A stretch of DNA of 64,000 bases. It comes from Epiperipatus broadwayi. Its lineage: Eukaryota > Onychophora > Udeonychophora > Euonychophora > Peripatidae. A model generated the notes under the pieces. The model had not been told where the DNA came from. It was given only the letters and a program-made list of their open reading frames with translations, and ran no database searches. The stretch is from the NCBI GenBank assembly GCA_028023455.1, contig JAQFVV010000056.1:2418001-2482000 (forward strand). Reading direction: 5' to 3'. This document shows, piece after piece, positions 35,693-48,640 of the stretch; position 1 is the stretch's first letter; every line of letters begins with the position of its first letter. Both the position numbers and the translations under genes were made by a program.

Positions 35693-35945
35693 AATAATAT
35701 AAGTAAACTATATAAACAATGTATTGAGAGCAAAGCTTTATTAATGCAGACAGTTATGAAGTACTGAGCATGCTTTTGACTGGATTCAGTCATAGATATA
35801 ATATAAGTAAACGATACAAACAATGTTTTGAGATCAAAACTTTATTAGTGCAGACAATTATGAAAAGCATACTCAGTACTTCATAATTGTCTGCATTAAT
35901 AAAGCTTTGCTCTCAATACATTGTTTATATCATTTACTTATATTA
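35693..35945. repeat. three copies of an ~80-bp unit, two direct and one inverted
   Basis: Units at 35693-35776 (+), 35799-35876 (+) and 35867-35945 (-) share TAATATAAGTAAA, ACAATGT and TTTATTA(A/G)TGCAGACA. The first and third pair almost perfectly. Confidence 0.8.
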
Positions 35946-38900
35946 CAGTTTTGAAAATAAGGCATTTAAAAGTGTTAATAAGTAAATAAATAATTGGGAC
36001 AGTTTCCGAGTACCATTAGGTGGATTTTTCTTTATTTCTATAAAATGCAAAAATGATGAAGAAAAACAAGTAAATAATCTTGGAACTAAACTTTTTTTAG
36101 TTAAATTGTTTAAAGTAACATACACATAAAATGTTATCTGATAATCTATTTTGCTTTGAAATAATACTAGTATCAAAATGATAATAACTATTAAATTTTG
36201 CATTATTAAACATTTATTCAAGAAACATTTAGGCAAGAAAATGAAAAATTCACATAGAAAATCAAATGATTTTCGATGAAAGAAATATTTTTGCTTTAAA
36301 AATGCTGCAAATATTTTTTTTAATTTTTATTTAGGTATTTTTATGCTACTAATTTAATAAAAATTGTTTTAAAATATATTTCATTTTACTACTTATTGTA
36401 TCTCAGAATCTGAAACAAGTGTCTTTTTGCTTCACTTACTGGGCCATTCCTGATATAGGGATCTAAATTTATAATTTATTGTAAAGAACAATTATACGTG
36501 TTTTAAAAAACACAAATTTTATTATATAATTCAGCAGAGTTTTTCTTTGGTTATTATTTAGATATTACATATTTATGTCATTTAATAATTTTATGTAATT
36601 AGTTCTTGATGTATTTGTTAGCATTATTTTTAAATGCTTTTATTTAATTTAAAAACTCTGTTTGTTTAGGTTAAATTTTGTAATTGATTTTTAACATACT
36701 TCTATCAAATGTATTTCCTTCAAATTTTGTACATGTGCTAGAAATTGATGATAATATAATAATATAATAACATATTTCAGTATTGTCCAGCTTAACCATA
36801 TTAGCAGGCTGAATTCCAAACACATTGATATTGGGTCAGTAAATTTTCACTGATTTGCATGAGAGGGTAATTTTTTTTTTAAAAAAGCTTACTCTAAAAA
36901 GTTTTTATGGTCAATTAAAATAAAAATAAATCTTAACCCTACCGATTTTCACTATTTTTCTGACAGATTTTTTTGTTTTCACTAGATTTAATAGACTTAA
37001 CCTTTTGACTTTCATTTTGTTATTAAACCTTTATTATTTACTAGAATATAATAAATTTGACCTCATTTGATAGATATTTTTGTTTAGAAATTAAATAAAT
37101 TTTAAAAAATCACATTTGCTTTCTGTAATTATTTAAAAATATATATTTATTCAAAACAAAACATAATCATGTCATCAAGTTTTAGGTGAAGCTGATTCAA
37201 TTTATAAAATGAACAAAATCTTCCTTGTTTCAAATTTGATTTACAAATCTAAACAAATTTTTTTTAATACTTACTAAAATCTATCAAATTATGCTTTAAA
37301 AGTTTACAATTTTTTCATAATTTTTATGATATTGCTAAATATAATACCAATCAGGTAAATGACCTCATTTTGTAGACAGCAGTCTTTCCTGCAATTATAA
37401 TCTCTATAGTAATAATATTTAAAAAAATATTCTTTTTTATTTAAAAATAAAACATTTCTCTCAAAAATAAATATATAAATGAACTTTTTCATTGTTAATA
37501 ATTATTACATAATTAGGTTACCAATGTAATCATAAACTTTTCAAAAATGAAGTTTTTACACCAGCATAATATTTTCTTGAAGTGAACATGCAAGGTTTGA
37601 GATCGCGATATATATATAATGGCTATCCATCATCGGCAGAGCTTGCAATCATTTGTTCGACTACCTCTTGGCTTTCCAAGCAGTCTATTGACTTTTTTTG
37701 TATTAAAATATTAGAAAATAAATATACATAAATTTTAAAGCTGCAAAAAACAAAAAGCTTCACAAAATTTCCAGCAGAGGATGAAAAATGCAAATTTAAA
37801 ATTTAAAAAGCAAGCATCTCTATTGCACACCAAAAGTAAAAATGATTAATTTCTATTGATTATAAAAGTTGCCATTTTACAGTAGATGAAATTTTAATTT
37901 CTCTTGATTGTAAACTTATTTTTGTAAAACGCTTTCTTCATAAATAAAATAATATTGAAATCAATTTTTAGTGCATATAAATAAAGACATCTCAAAAGAC
38001 AAACAATCCCCAAAATGCATTTTGTGCAACAGTTGGTCCAAATCACCATCTCTCACATTTATCTTTATAATATTTTTTTATTAGTGTCAATTTGTTTTTA
38101 GAGCATTCATTTAATTTTAGCTATGAAGCAGAACACATAATTAGAAAATTGGTTGAGAAAAAACTTCCAAATGAAAAGACGGTAAAACTAACATTTAGTA
38201 TGATTGGATAATTTATAAAATGCATATGCAAAATGCTTTAGAATTTTTGTGAAGAGACTGATTACTACTGTGAAATAAATATCAAGGTAGAAAGCAATAA
38301 TAAAATATTTGTTTTATTACCATAAGTTTGTTTTGCTTTTAGAGGATTTTAATTTTTGCTGAGACAGAAAATAGAATCAACAAACATATAATTTCATGCA
38401 CGAAAGTGAAGGATTTGCAAATTTAATGGCTAAATTAATGTTATAGGAATTTTTATGTTTGTTTAGTTATATTTTTGTTTTCATTTAAAGTGGAGTGTAC
38501 AGTATATACAACAATTAATTTTATATGTGTTTTTACATTCATATTTTTTAATTTTTAATATAATTTTATGATTTAAATTATTGTTTTAGATGGTAACTTT
38601 GCTTCAGACTGTGGACCTGAAAAAAATTATTTTTTACACATGCATTTCAATGTAAAATTATAATAAATAGAGGGTATCATGAAGAACCTTCTGAAACTAA
38701 TTAGTTTGTAATAGCAATTATTGCTGTATTTGCATGGCATATATTATACTAAGTGAAGTCCAGAATTTCAAGAAGACATCAAATTTGTTATCAAGGCATA
38801 TTCTATTTATAAATAGCAATCATAAGTGATGACATCAAAACAGATCTTGTCAGGGAAAACACAAAACTTATTGCTTAAATTGTAAACTACCCTACATACT

Positions 38901-40335
38901 AATTGCTTTACTTATTTTTATTTAGAAATATAGATAAAACATGTACTGAATGTTATATAATGCATACTGTTGTTTTTGCATTGATATGATTTTTAAAAAT
39001 ATATACATTTCAGTGTTCTATTTACAGGGCAGATTATATTTCTCTGAATATTATTAATAAAGATGGTATTAATTCTGAAATATATTTTCATCCTATTAAT
39101 GTGTAATTAAAATAGTGTTAAATAACAAATTTAAAGTATAATTTAACATAATTAAATTATAATTTATTATAGAATTGTTGTAACCTAGTGAAAATACTAA
39201 TCAATCATAGATAGAAGTTTATTAAAAAACTTAGAAGTAGTGAACAATTACTATATCAACTAGAAAACTCTCATTATTAAATATAATTTTCTGTTATGGT
39301 CTATAATATTTGATTTATATTAGAAGCATGCACTCAGAATAAATATTTACCAATCACCATTCACCATCACGTGTAACAATAGATAGGCATGGTCTATTCA
39401 GATTCCAAATATAATAATCAAAGTTATCATAATGTGATCATGTGACAGCTGCCAAGTACTTAAATTATATTATAACAAGACAACATATTCTAAGGTACAC
39501 CCTGTAAGCACCATCATTGCTTGGCTACAGCTTAGCAATCAACTTTATTCATCCAGATGACCAAATACTATTATTAAAATATACTTGCATTCTACTTATA
39601 CTGCTAACTTTTATTCCTTACTCAGTGAATGTTAAGCAAATGTATCAGGTGTATATCGGACTGTAGTATTTTATTGTTAATAAACATTTATAATATTATT
39701 TTTTGTCTTTGTATTACTTTCAAATATAATAAGAATGTAGCATAAAATTTTATTGATGGAAGAAATATTAAATTTGCGTTCCTTCTATCTAAGAATGTTT
39801 CTTCTGTATTAACTTTTTAAATTTTTCATCAGCTTGAAACTTCTATGTTTTTATCTTCTTTTATTGTAAATTTTTTTTGGCATAAAAGTAAAAATGCATT
39901 AACTTCTGCTTAGCAGTCAATACCTGAGTTCAAATCATTTGATTTAATCACTAGTTATCTCCTGTAACTTATATCTTTTGTTCATTTCATCATTATTATT
40001 AACAATCTATTAAGTTATCATTGTCTTTGGAAACAGGTTTTTTAACATCATTTGCATAAGTAAATAAATCATCAATAATTTTCTTATCATTTGGTATATC
40101 ATAATCTAAATTATTATCATCAAGATTTTCTTCACGGATGTTTTTAAACCACAACTTACTGATATGCTTTAGTGTTGAAGATTTTTTATTCTTTCACTAA
40201 CAATATCTTCAAGATAAATTATTTTATAAGTATTTGCAGGGAAGACTTAGAACTTATGTGAGTAATATTTGGATTTGAAGAGTGCAGCATTTTTTGATCT
40301 TAGACTTAAATAAATAAAGTATAATTTGTTGACAA
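35946..40335. other. AT-rich spacer, no gene
   Basis: No supported gene. A more complex patch at 37560-37680 and another at 39340-39560 stand out, but neither has a convincing exon or repeat partner here. Confidence 0.55.
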
Positions 40336-40410
40336 GCATTGGTGGCCTAGCCTTCCAAGCAGCTGACCCGGATTCGTTTTTCGGTCAACGCATTTTGACA
40401 TATGAAATAA
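40336..40410 (+). mobile_element. degraded SINE, copy B
   Basis: Starts GACAAGCATTGGTGG and ends TTTTGACATATGAAATAAAG like the other copies, but the tRNA-like middle is shortened and scrambled. Confidence 0.5.
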
Positions 40411-40845
40411 AGTACAATTTGGTTATAAGAATATTGTAAAAATAAAATTATTATACAGAATTTCAGCTTTAGGATTAATGAAGTTATTTTTGTTAGTTTT
40501 TCAGACATTTAATGTATCTTCTAGAATAGAAAAAAAATTCGAATTAAAATATTTATACATAGGGGTAATTTAAGTCATTATTAGTCAAATGTTGTAGGCA
40601 ATTTGCTGATAAACTTCCTGGATGAAAACTCACCTATATCTTCCAATAGTTTAATCATTAGATGGTCTCAAGAAACTATCTAATTTTAAATATCCTTTAA
40701 CTCTCAATCATTATAACCTACAAAAATTACACAATTAATATATACTTGTATTACATACCTGACAATTTAATTAGACAGCATTCAATAAAATAGCCATTTT
40801 GAAGATTATATATAAGTTTATTAATAAAATGAACAAACATTTCCA

Positions 40846-40943
40846 TTTTTTTTTTCAAGTGTCATAGCATCGGCCGGGACGCGAACCCGCAACCAGGGCA
40901 ACTGCTTGTAAGGCAGTCGCGCTGACCTCTCGACCACCAATGC
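40846..40943 (-). mobile_element. short tRNA-derived SINE, copy C
   Basis: The best-preserved cloverleaf. On the minus strand the acceptor ends GCATTGG and CCGATGC pair; box A-like TGGTCGAGAGGTC, anticodon-like arm ACTGC-CTTACAA-GCAGT (anticodon position TAC, valine-like) and box B-like GGGTTCGCGTCCC follow. The tail is TATGACACTTG then A. I found no clear target duplication. Confidence 0.85.
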
Positions 40944-41967
40944 AAAAAAAAATTACAAATTGCACAATTTTGATATCTCTTCTTAATATTACCAATATGA
41001 ATTGGTTTATTTTCAAAAAGTCCTATCATAAAAAGCATTAAAAATGCAAATATTTTACAAAGAAAAATATATATTATAATTTCAGGACAATTTTACATTT
41101 GTTACACAAATACTAGGTGCTAGTATCAGATACTGCACAATATTACACACAATAAATGTACTGAAAACAAAACTATGTAAAAGGTCACCTACAAGCAAGT
41201 CATTCCATATAACACTACCAGGAAGATAAACAACTGCACATAATTCCACAACATCTCTGTTGTAATAGCTGATGAATTTGTGTGCCAATATGGGACTCCA
41301 GCACATAGCAATTCAGGATTTAAGTTCTACAATATTTACATTTTCAATTCAGCAGATAATTCAGAAGCTGCTGCTTTGTAACATACTAAGATAATAACTT
41401 TATTTGCAGATTGATTGAATATTGTGGGATCATTTTTATATTTGATACCAAAATATTTTTAATTCCATGTTTACAGATTCATCTGGGTTATACCAATTTG
41501 TATATATGCCACACTGTTTTGTTTTTTTTATAAAAAATACTGAACTTTTTTAAATTTATGAAGCCATATTTTACTATAATCACAACCTAATTTATTATGA
41601 TTCACCACATTATATGATAAATCAACTCCATTGCTTTGACTGTTTGTTCATTTAGTAGTTAATTATGTTTACTACCTTTATTATCTCTCATAATTATTCT
41701 AAAGCTTATTTGCTTAACAGACTTCCTATCTCAATTGACTTTTTTCTTTTTCATATTACATATAAACCAGAAATCAAAACTGTGGAATTCACTCAGCTTA
41801 TGTAAGGAAATGTATTGATCCATTTTTCACCAGTTTTAGATTTTTATGAATTGGCCAAAACAAGTTCATGTTTGACAACACCATTTCCACTTCAATCCAA
41901 AGTTTCAGTTAAATATTATGATGAGCACAAAATATCAAGTCTTCAATACATAAAAGCCAGGGTTTAC
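40944..41967. other. spacer; unassigned open frame at 41082-41306 (-)
   Basis: The minus-strand frame (74 codons) is hydrophobic and less AT-rich than its flanks, but shows no domain, signal of splicing or repeat partner. It could be a 3' UTR or a transposon scrap. Confidence 0.35.
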
Positions 41968-41980
41968 TTTAAATGCATTG

Positions 41981-42316
41981 AAATAAACTGAGAGAGTGCA
42001 AACCTCTCAAGCATTTGGCCAATCAGATCGCAATACTGGGACAGAGAATTTAATAAGAAAAGAGCGGATTCCATCCTTTTTTTACTTGTCTGTCTATATA
42101 TCCAAGCCAGTCCAAAGTACTTAGATCTTCCAGTGTGAATCTTAAATATCTTGGCTTGGATATATAGACAGACAAGTAAAGAAAAGAGTGGAATCCGCTT
42201 TTTTCTTATTAAATTCTCTGTCCCAGTATTGCAATCTGATTGGCCAAATGCTTGAGAGGTTTGCACTCTCTCAGTTTATTTCAATACCGTCTGCGTTTGT
42301 AGAAAATAAAATATTA
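41981..42316. mobile_element. fold-back element with 13-bp target-site duplication
   Basis: Arms of about 132 bp (41978-42109 and 42152-42284) are near-perfect reverse complements around a 42-bp loop. Identical TTTAAATGCATTG at 41968-41980 and 42317-42329 flanks it. About 30 bp beyond the right arm lie inside the duplication, so the element is asymmetric. The frame at 41964-42266 (-) is a by-product. Confidence 0.75.
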
Positions 42317-42666
42317 TTTAAATGCATTGTGTTTTTTGGATATATTTTTGACTGACATTGTATCTGTCATAATTCAGTTTTAGATTTTTTTTTCTTTTTC
42401 TTTTTTAAGGTTTTCAATTTTATATAATAAAATTAATAGCGATTTAGTAGTATATTAAGATTAATAATGGTATTATATCTTTTTTTTTGTTAATTGTTTG
42501 AATTAGGCTAAATACATTTTATTCAATTTTATCAATGTTTATCAAGTTACAACATACATTAATCACATAATTTTTAAAAAAAACACAATTTTTGATAAAT
42601 AATAATAATAATAATAAAAATATGCTTTAAAAAGTTGTCTTTATCATCCAAATGTTATAACATTTT

Positions 42667-42771
42667 TTTTCTCATATGTCATAGCATCAGCTGGGATGCG
42701 AACCCGCTAACCTGGGACGACTGCTTGTAAAGCAGCCATTGTTGACTTCTCAACCACCATTGCTTGACAAC
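42667..42771 (-). mobile_element. short tRNA-derived SINE, copy D
   Basis: A 105-bp minus-strand insert flanked by the 14-bp duplication TGTTATAACATTTT (42653-42666 and 42772-42785). The anticodon-like loop is again TTTACAA. 5' end GTTGTCAAGC; tail TATGACATATGAG plus A run. Confidence 0.85.
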
Positions 42772-43155
42772 TGTTATAACATTTTAAAATATTTTCATAC
42801 TCACTGTTACTAATTGCACTGATTACATATGTAGATAAACTTGTAAATATCTTTATGGTAAATTTGCATCATCCAAAATTATAACATTCTGTTTTTAAAA
42901 ATAAAATATTTCTATTCAAAAAAAATTATTAATAATTTACATTCTTCATCTGTAATAATTATTATACAATCATTATACAAAAATAATCTTGAATTGAAAT
43001 AAATTTGCAAATAAACATGTTATTCAAAGTATTTTCTCCAAACTATATTGTAAAAATTAATAACATCAGAAGATATCTGAAATACAAAAGGGACACTCAC
43101 CGAGGTGGAGCTAAGGCAAAGCTAAAGCTCTCTTGCCAAATTTTTTCTTTTCTGA

Positions 43156-43157
<2 letters not shown>

Positions 43158-43193
<36 letters not shown>

Positions 43194-43225
43194 GCAGACT
43201 ATATATATATATATATATATATATA
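43158..43225. repeat. (AT)n microsatellite, split
   Basis: Two TA tracts (43158-43192 and 43200-43225) separated by CGCAGAC. Confidence 0.97.
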
Positions 43226-44058
43226 AGTACATGTACTAAAAAATAAAGTTAGCAAAAATTTTCAGTAGGTGGCCAAACATTTTAAAATTTAAGATTTCTC
43301 GGGTGAATTGGTCCTAGAGATCATAATTTCTTGATAAAGAAATTATTCTATTATATTTATGTTTGAAGTATATGGAAATGTGTCTTCATTTTTTATTAAA
43401 AATTTGAGCTTTTACATGCTATATACATTAAATTTGAGGAGGTTTTGAAACAAAATATAGTGTAGTTTGTGGTTTCACTATAGATTTCTAGCCATTCTTA
43501 GTTAGAGCATGAAAGAATGATTGAAAACACTCAACTTTTCATTACATGCAACTGGAAGGCCTACTGACTAAGCCTTCTTCACTATTCTTAAATGAGCACT
43601 CTTAGAGCAGTTGTCTTAAATACGCAGACTATAGCTTTGTTTTCTTATTGCTGTGGCTTACTAGATGAAATAATGCCTTCTATATAAAAATATTCAAAGT
43701 ACAATTATTATACAAACTTTTCCCAGTCTCATATGGCTTGGATTTGAACTCCAAGTCAAAAGTAAGCAACTAGTTGCAATAATTATTATGTCACAAGGTC
43801 TTTCAATAATAAATGTAAAAATTAAATTAACTTTCTTTAATATAAATAATATATAAGATTAATCAAGTAGTGAAAAAATTGAATAAAAATCTAGGCAAGA
43901 ACATGAAGTATGTTTATGTTTTAAATATTGGGCCCCAAAATAAATAAAAGCAACTTTCATTCTAATATATTTATACTATAGTTTCAAAGAAGAATAAATG
44001 AAATATGGGTGAGAAAACCTTACTATATTACATTAATTTAACTTAAGAAAAGTATATT

Positions 44059-45731
44059 TATATTGTGCCAAGGCCAATTTGGCACATGTATATAAAATAA
44101 TTTTGTCTAAAAAAAATTATTAAAATAATAAAAAAAATCTTTCATAAAAGAGTTTGAAATAAAAGATTAAAAGTGGGAAGGGGGTTTTCTTAAAGTCAAA
44201 CTAAAAGTGTGATAAAAGAAAGTAAAGTTTTTCTTAATTAGTATTTGTAAAAATAAGTAATTTAAAATTTAAAAAAATATAAATCTCTTTTCATTCAAGC
44301 TTATTATAATAAATTATATATGTGCATGCGAGTGTAAATAAATGTATACATGTTAGAATAATATTAAAAAAAATATGTAAATGAAAGTTAAAAAAAAATT
44401 ATATTTGGAAAACACAGCGATGGCTATTAAGTTAAATAAAGATTTAAAAAAACCACACCAGCAGTGGGCTACTAATTAAAGATATAAAAACAATATGTTT
44501 ATGAAAGCTACTACTAATTAAACAATCTTCAAAAACACATTGTCATAGGATTAATTACTAATGGAATTTTGACAACACCTATTGCACCTATTGCCAGAAG
44601 ATATTAAAATGAAAATTCGGATACATAAATAGCCAGATTTTTATTGGAGTTCAGTGTTTTTTTCAGTCTAGTTTGCAGTGACAGTCTTGTTTCCATTCAG
44701 ATAACAGTGCAGTTTCTATTATGTATTTAGTAACAAAAATACATTGTTGAGCAGCTTTGGAAATATATGCTCGTGCTTCAGCCTTTTTGTCTAACAAGAT
44801 CATCAAAACCTGCCTGTGAAATAATGTCTGCATAACAACTCAGAAATCCTCCGTCAAATGTTCAACTGTCTTCAAGAATAAAACCAATGGATTTGCATAA
44901 AATCTCTTCAAGAAACATCCAAATCTAACCGGTTAGATATAATCCATCAGAAGCAGCAGAAGCAGCCAACAACAAGCAATATCCATGTTCCAAAAATTCT
45001 AGGTAAACATTTATTTATTATCATTTATACATAGTAGCCACTGCTGTAATTCATCAATCCTACTGAGTAAAGTAATTTGAACTCCTAAGCATGCATAAAA
45101 TGAACTATTGATGTGCGTGTGTGTGAATGTGAGATAATTTAATGATGTCACATATTATTTATGCTTTTCACCAGATATATGTTATAATGTGTTACTGAAA
45201 AAATGTGCGTGTGTTAAATTAGATTTATAAAGATGTTTAAATTTAGTCAATTAATGTTGGGTAATAAATTATGTTTAAACTTAATTAATGTTAATTAAAA
45301 TAAAATGTCTGTAAACTTAAACTTTATTTGTCAGTCAATTCTTTTTACCAACCTTTTTTATTAATTCTTTCCACCAATAATTTTGTATAATTTTGTTATT
45401 GAATTAAAATTAGACTGATCTAGTTTTAGGGAATGTTTTGAGCACTGGATTATGAGCCTACTGCCTGAATACATTAGTCATCAGACTAGCTGGTGCCCCG
45501 GGGTTTACCCCAAAACAAATAAAGTATCTGGATAGTAGGGATTTGAATCTAGCAGCCGAGGTGGGCCATTGTTGATAGTTAGTCTATCAATAAGATCTCC
45601 CATTTTGCTCAAACATGCTGGTTTGTTCACGTAACATTTATAAGATTATAAATGTATTATGAAGAAGTTTGAAACTGGCCAAAACTTTATATACGTATAA
45701 GTAAGTGGTTTCAGCGGTTCGACCCGGTACA
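44059..45731 (+). repeat. 5' LTR
   Basis: Start is 44059 or 44064; the right copy begins TGTAATGTGCC, the left TATATTGTGCC. The first bases form a hairpin, TGTGCCAA/TTGGCACA. It ends GACCCGGTACA. TATA-like CATAAATAG near 44633 and AATAAA near 44877 mark likely U3/R/U5 limits. Confidence 0.85.
44625..44645 (+). promoter_or_regulatory. LTR TATA-like promoter
   Basis: ACATAAATAG about 570 bp into the LTR, kept in the other LTR near 49419. Promoter activity is inferred from position only. Confidence 0.4.
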
Positions 45732-45735
45732 TAAA

Positions 45736-45757
45736 TGGCTTTCCCAACGTTTGGGGC
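45736..45757 (+). other. putative primer-binding site
   Basis: TGGCTTTCCCAACGTTTGG begins four bases after the LTR. It shares TGG and CCCAAC spacing with the TGGTGACCCAAC at 24291, but its first bases do not fit tRNA-Trp well, so it may be mutated. Confidence 0.35.
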
Positions 45758-46173
45758 TGGACTTAAGAAACAATAGTAAATAAATACTTTGTTTCTTGTT
45801 TAAAAAAATTTTTTTTTCTATACAAAAGCTAAATTATGCATGTTAAAGCATTTTAATTTTGTAAAAAAAAAAAGAATTGACCGAAAACTTTGTTTTCTTT
45901 AAATGAAAAGAGATTTACGCTATTTACGTTATCTAAAATAAATCATTATTTAAATCAGAGACAGTTGGATGTCTGGGCGGAGTTAAAGCATTAAGATCAG
46001 GTGGAGAAAAATGGACAAAGGAGGGGCAGAGTCAGCGTGTATTTCCAGTTTAGTAAGAAATAAATTAAATAATAATTAGTAAACTTATTAAAGTGAATAA
46101 AATATGGTATTAAAAATAATGATAAAAAGTGTTTAAAATTATAAATTATAAAAAAAAAAAAAATAAAGCCAAA

Positions 46174-46833
46174 ATGGAGACTCAAGGTAAAAACATAGAA
46201 AATAGCTCCAACAAGGAAAAAAGAGAAATCATAGCTTTACTAACCAGCATGTTTGAAAAACAAAAAGAAATAGCCAAAGAATATAAAAAAATAGCCGAAG
46301 ATCTTAAAAACCAAAATAATGAAATGAAGAATAAATTGGAAGGGTAAGCTGAAATACTTGAAAAGTTAAAGGACCAGATCAAAATGGGCCAGAATAAAAT
46401 AAAAGAAGAAATTAGGGAAGAAATAGAAGAGATTAAAACACAAGTAGAAAATCAAATAGAGACTGCTTACCAAGTAATAGAAAAAAATAAGATAGAAGAT
46501 AGAAAAATAATCGAAGAGATAAAAGTTGAAGTTACAAATTTAACAGTAAAAGTAAATCACATAAATAGTAGTCAAAATAGCCCACAAACTGAAATAAAAA
46601 AGCCAGACCAGCTGAGTGCGAACATGCACATTACAAATAACTCCATGAGTCATCCTCAGAAACACATTTATAAAAAAATTCAGATGATTTACAAAAGCTC
46701 ATATAGTATAGTCCCTCAAACTGATTTCAATGCCTTTGTGATAGCCAAAGGAAATACAGAAAAAGGAACATGTAATGCTAGGTCACTAAAATTATTTGGA
46801 GGGCTGAATAATACAGAATCAGACAAAAATTAA
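46174..46833 (+). pseudogene. gag-like ORF interrupted by one stop codon
   Basis: Beginning METQGKNIENSSNKEK, the frame is rich in E, K, I and N and predicts a long coiled coil. A TAA at 46345-46347 breaks it; the same frame then continues to 46833. Start distance from the primer site (~440 bp) parallels the gag remnant at 24758. No CCHC knuckle or recognisable capsid core is visible, so the Gag assignment rests on position and coiled-coil character. The last third (from about FNAFVIAKGN) is not coiled-coil and I do not recognise it. Confidence 0.5.
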
Positions 46834-48059
46834 AAATATGTAATCTGATGGATTCGCCGGCTTGACCTAGTTATTATCGACCATGGACTTCGAATAATGG
46901 AAAATGTTTAACAAAGTTTAATGAAATAAAAATAACCTATAGTTTTTTTTTTTAAACAAAATGTAAAAACGAGTATCAAAGTTAGTTTGAATAATGAAAA
47001 ATGATTAAAGTTAGTCTTAGTAAAATAAAATAACAATCTTAGTGTTTTTAAAATGTCAAAGCAACTATAAAACAATTTATGTCAAAACCCTCAATTATGT
47101 CTTATCAATTATATTGATATCACAGCTCATAAGTCTAGAACATAGCGGAGTGTGACGCCAATGAAATAAATGTGTAAAATCAAAAAAAAGAAGGGAGAGT
47201 AAAAATAACGCTTTAAAAATAAAAATGAAATAAATAAGTGTATAATGAAAGTATTAATGAAAATAAAACATTATCAAATAAAATTAAAAAAAAAAGTGTA
47301 TTAAATTAGGATTGAGGTGTGTGCGAGTATTTGGCCAAAGAAATTAAAAGTTGGTTTAAATCAGCACAAAATCTATCTGTATGTTTGAATTGCCTTATAC
47401 TTTGCTGCCTACTTCTCTTAACATTATATTTATTACCTAATGATGAAAATAAAAACTAAAAATGCACTCTAGAAAAATGAGAATTTGAAGTGGTCAATAC
47501 TTAGGAAAAGTGATCAACACACATATTAATTAAGAAAAATGTTCATAAATAAATAAGTAGGTCAAATAGTTAAAATAAAATCGCTAAAATCAAGTTAAAT
47601 AAATAAGCATAAATATATCTGTAGTAAATAATAATAAAAAGTGACTCGTGATAAAGTAATAGATTTTTTTTTTTTGGAATACATGCACGGTAATAAAAGG
47701 AAGTAAATAAATGATTTAAAGTCAAATCAAATATATATATATATATCAGTGTAATAATGAATCATAGTAAAGTAAGTTGTTTTTGAATATACGCAAGTTA
47801 ATAAAAGTTGAGTAAATAATGAATCGTAATAAAGTAAAATAGTTTTTCTGAATACATGCACATAGATAAAAAAGTTGAGTAAGGGTTGAAAATAATATTC
47901 GAGATTAGATTAATATAAATAAATATGAAAACTGATGTCTGTGGTAGTTTAGAATAATATTGTGAGATTAGATTAATACAAGTGTTAGAATAATGTTCAT
48001 ATGAATTTAAAAATAATGTTGTAAGATTAGTAATAAAAATATAAAGTCAATCTAAGGTG
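46834..48059. other. non-coding interior of the LTR element
   Basis: AT-rich, with repeated short phrases such as GTAATAAAGTAA and GAGATTAGATTAATA. No reading frame. Confidence 0.55.
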
Positions 48060-48345
48060 TATTAAGAGTGTGTAAGTATACATGTGTGTATACACACACA
48101 TACACTGGTAATATTCAGTAAATACGATACCTCATGATGCGTATCTTAAATGTATTTATCCAGATATTCTTTTAGGTTATTTTCTTGGCACTGCTGCACC
48201 TCATGATGCATGCAAAAAGGGATTTATTTATTATAGATTCCCTGTAAGCAAGTCCAGTAATAATTCAATATCTAGAGTATTAGTAGGTGTAGAATTATGC
48301 TGCATGTATACACATGTGTAGGAATTTATCTAGAGCAAAAGGGAA
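48060..48345 (+). repeat. shared subrepeat, copy 2
   Basis: Contains TACCTCATGATG and CACCTCATGATG about 75 bp apart around AAATGTATTTATCC, then CTGTAAGCAAGTCCA and ATGCTGCATGTATAC. Matches 60965-61270 (inverted) over its full length and 28010-28140 over the first half. Confidence 0.75.
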
Positions 48346-48367
48346 TGAGGGTAGTATAGAAATAAAT

Positions 48368-48640
48368 TTAGTTAAAGATACGTTTAAAGCTGCCAACTGG
48401 ATAAATTTTAGTACCTGTAATGGACTTGTCAAGGATCATTCCTCTTTCCAGAGCATAAGTTGAAAATGGACAGTTGAAAATTCCTGCCATTTCACAGCGA
48501 CCCTTTCTTTTTCCAAGTCCGATCAAGAGAATTGGCAAATGAAGTTTTGATTTTATACACGTGTAAGTCAGCGAATCTGCTTCCGCATCATTTCCAAAAG
48601 ATCCCTGTGCCACAAAATTAGTTTGTCCCCATGGCCATTA
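48368..48640 (-). other. antisense open stretch inside the LTR element
   Basis: The minus strand is open from 48640 to 48368 (no ATG needed) and is clearly less AT-rich than its surroundings. It reads for example MAGIFNCPFSTYALERGMIL. An ATG-initiated frame on the same strand in another phase also looks protein-like (MDNGHGDKLILWHRD...). Function unknown; possibly a captured host fragment, possibly chance. Confidence 0.3.

Noticed and set aside
40867-40943. Genuine tRNA-Val gene
   Set aside because: The cloverleaf is plausible, but five related copies share a poly(A)-tailed tag and three have target duplications, so it is a SINE.
41964-42266. 100-codon minus-strand frame
   Set aside because: Spans both arms of the fold-back element; its two halves are mirror translations of one repeat.
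42667-42771. Genuine tRNA gene
   Set aside because: Flanking 14-bp duplication and A-rich tail show retrotransposition.
45870-45910. GACCGAAAACTTTGTTTTC as a hammerhead 3' half
   Set aside because: No CTGATGA-like core or stem I lies upstream; occurrence looks accidental.
46182-46382. Minus-strand Ser/Phe-rich frame
   Set aside because: Shadow of the charged gag-like coiled-coil frame on the plus strand.
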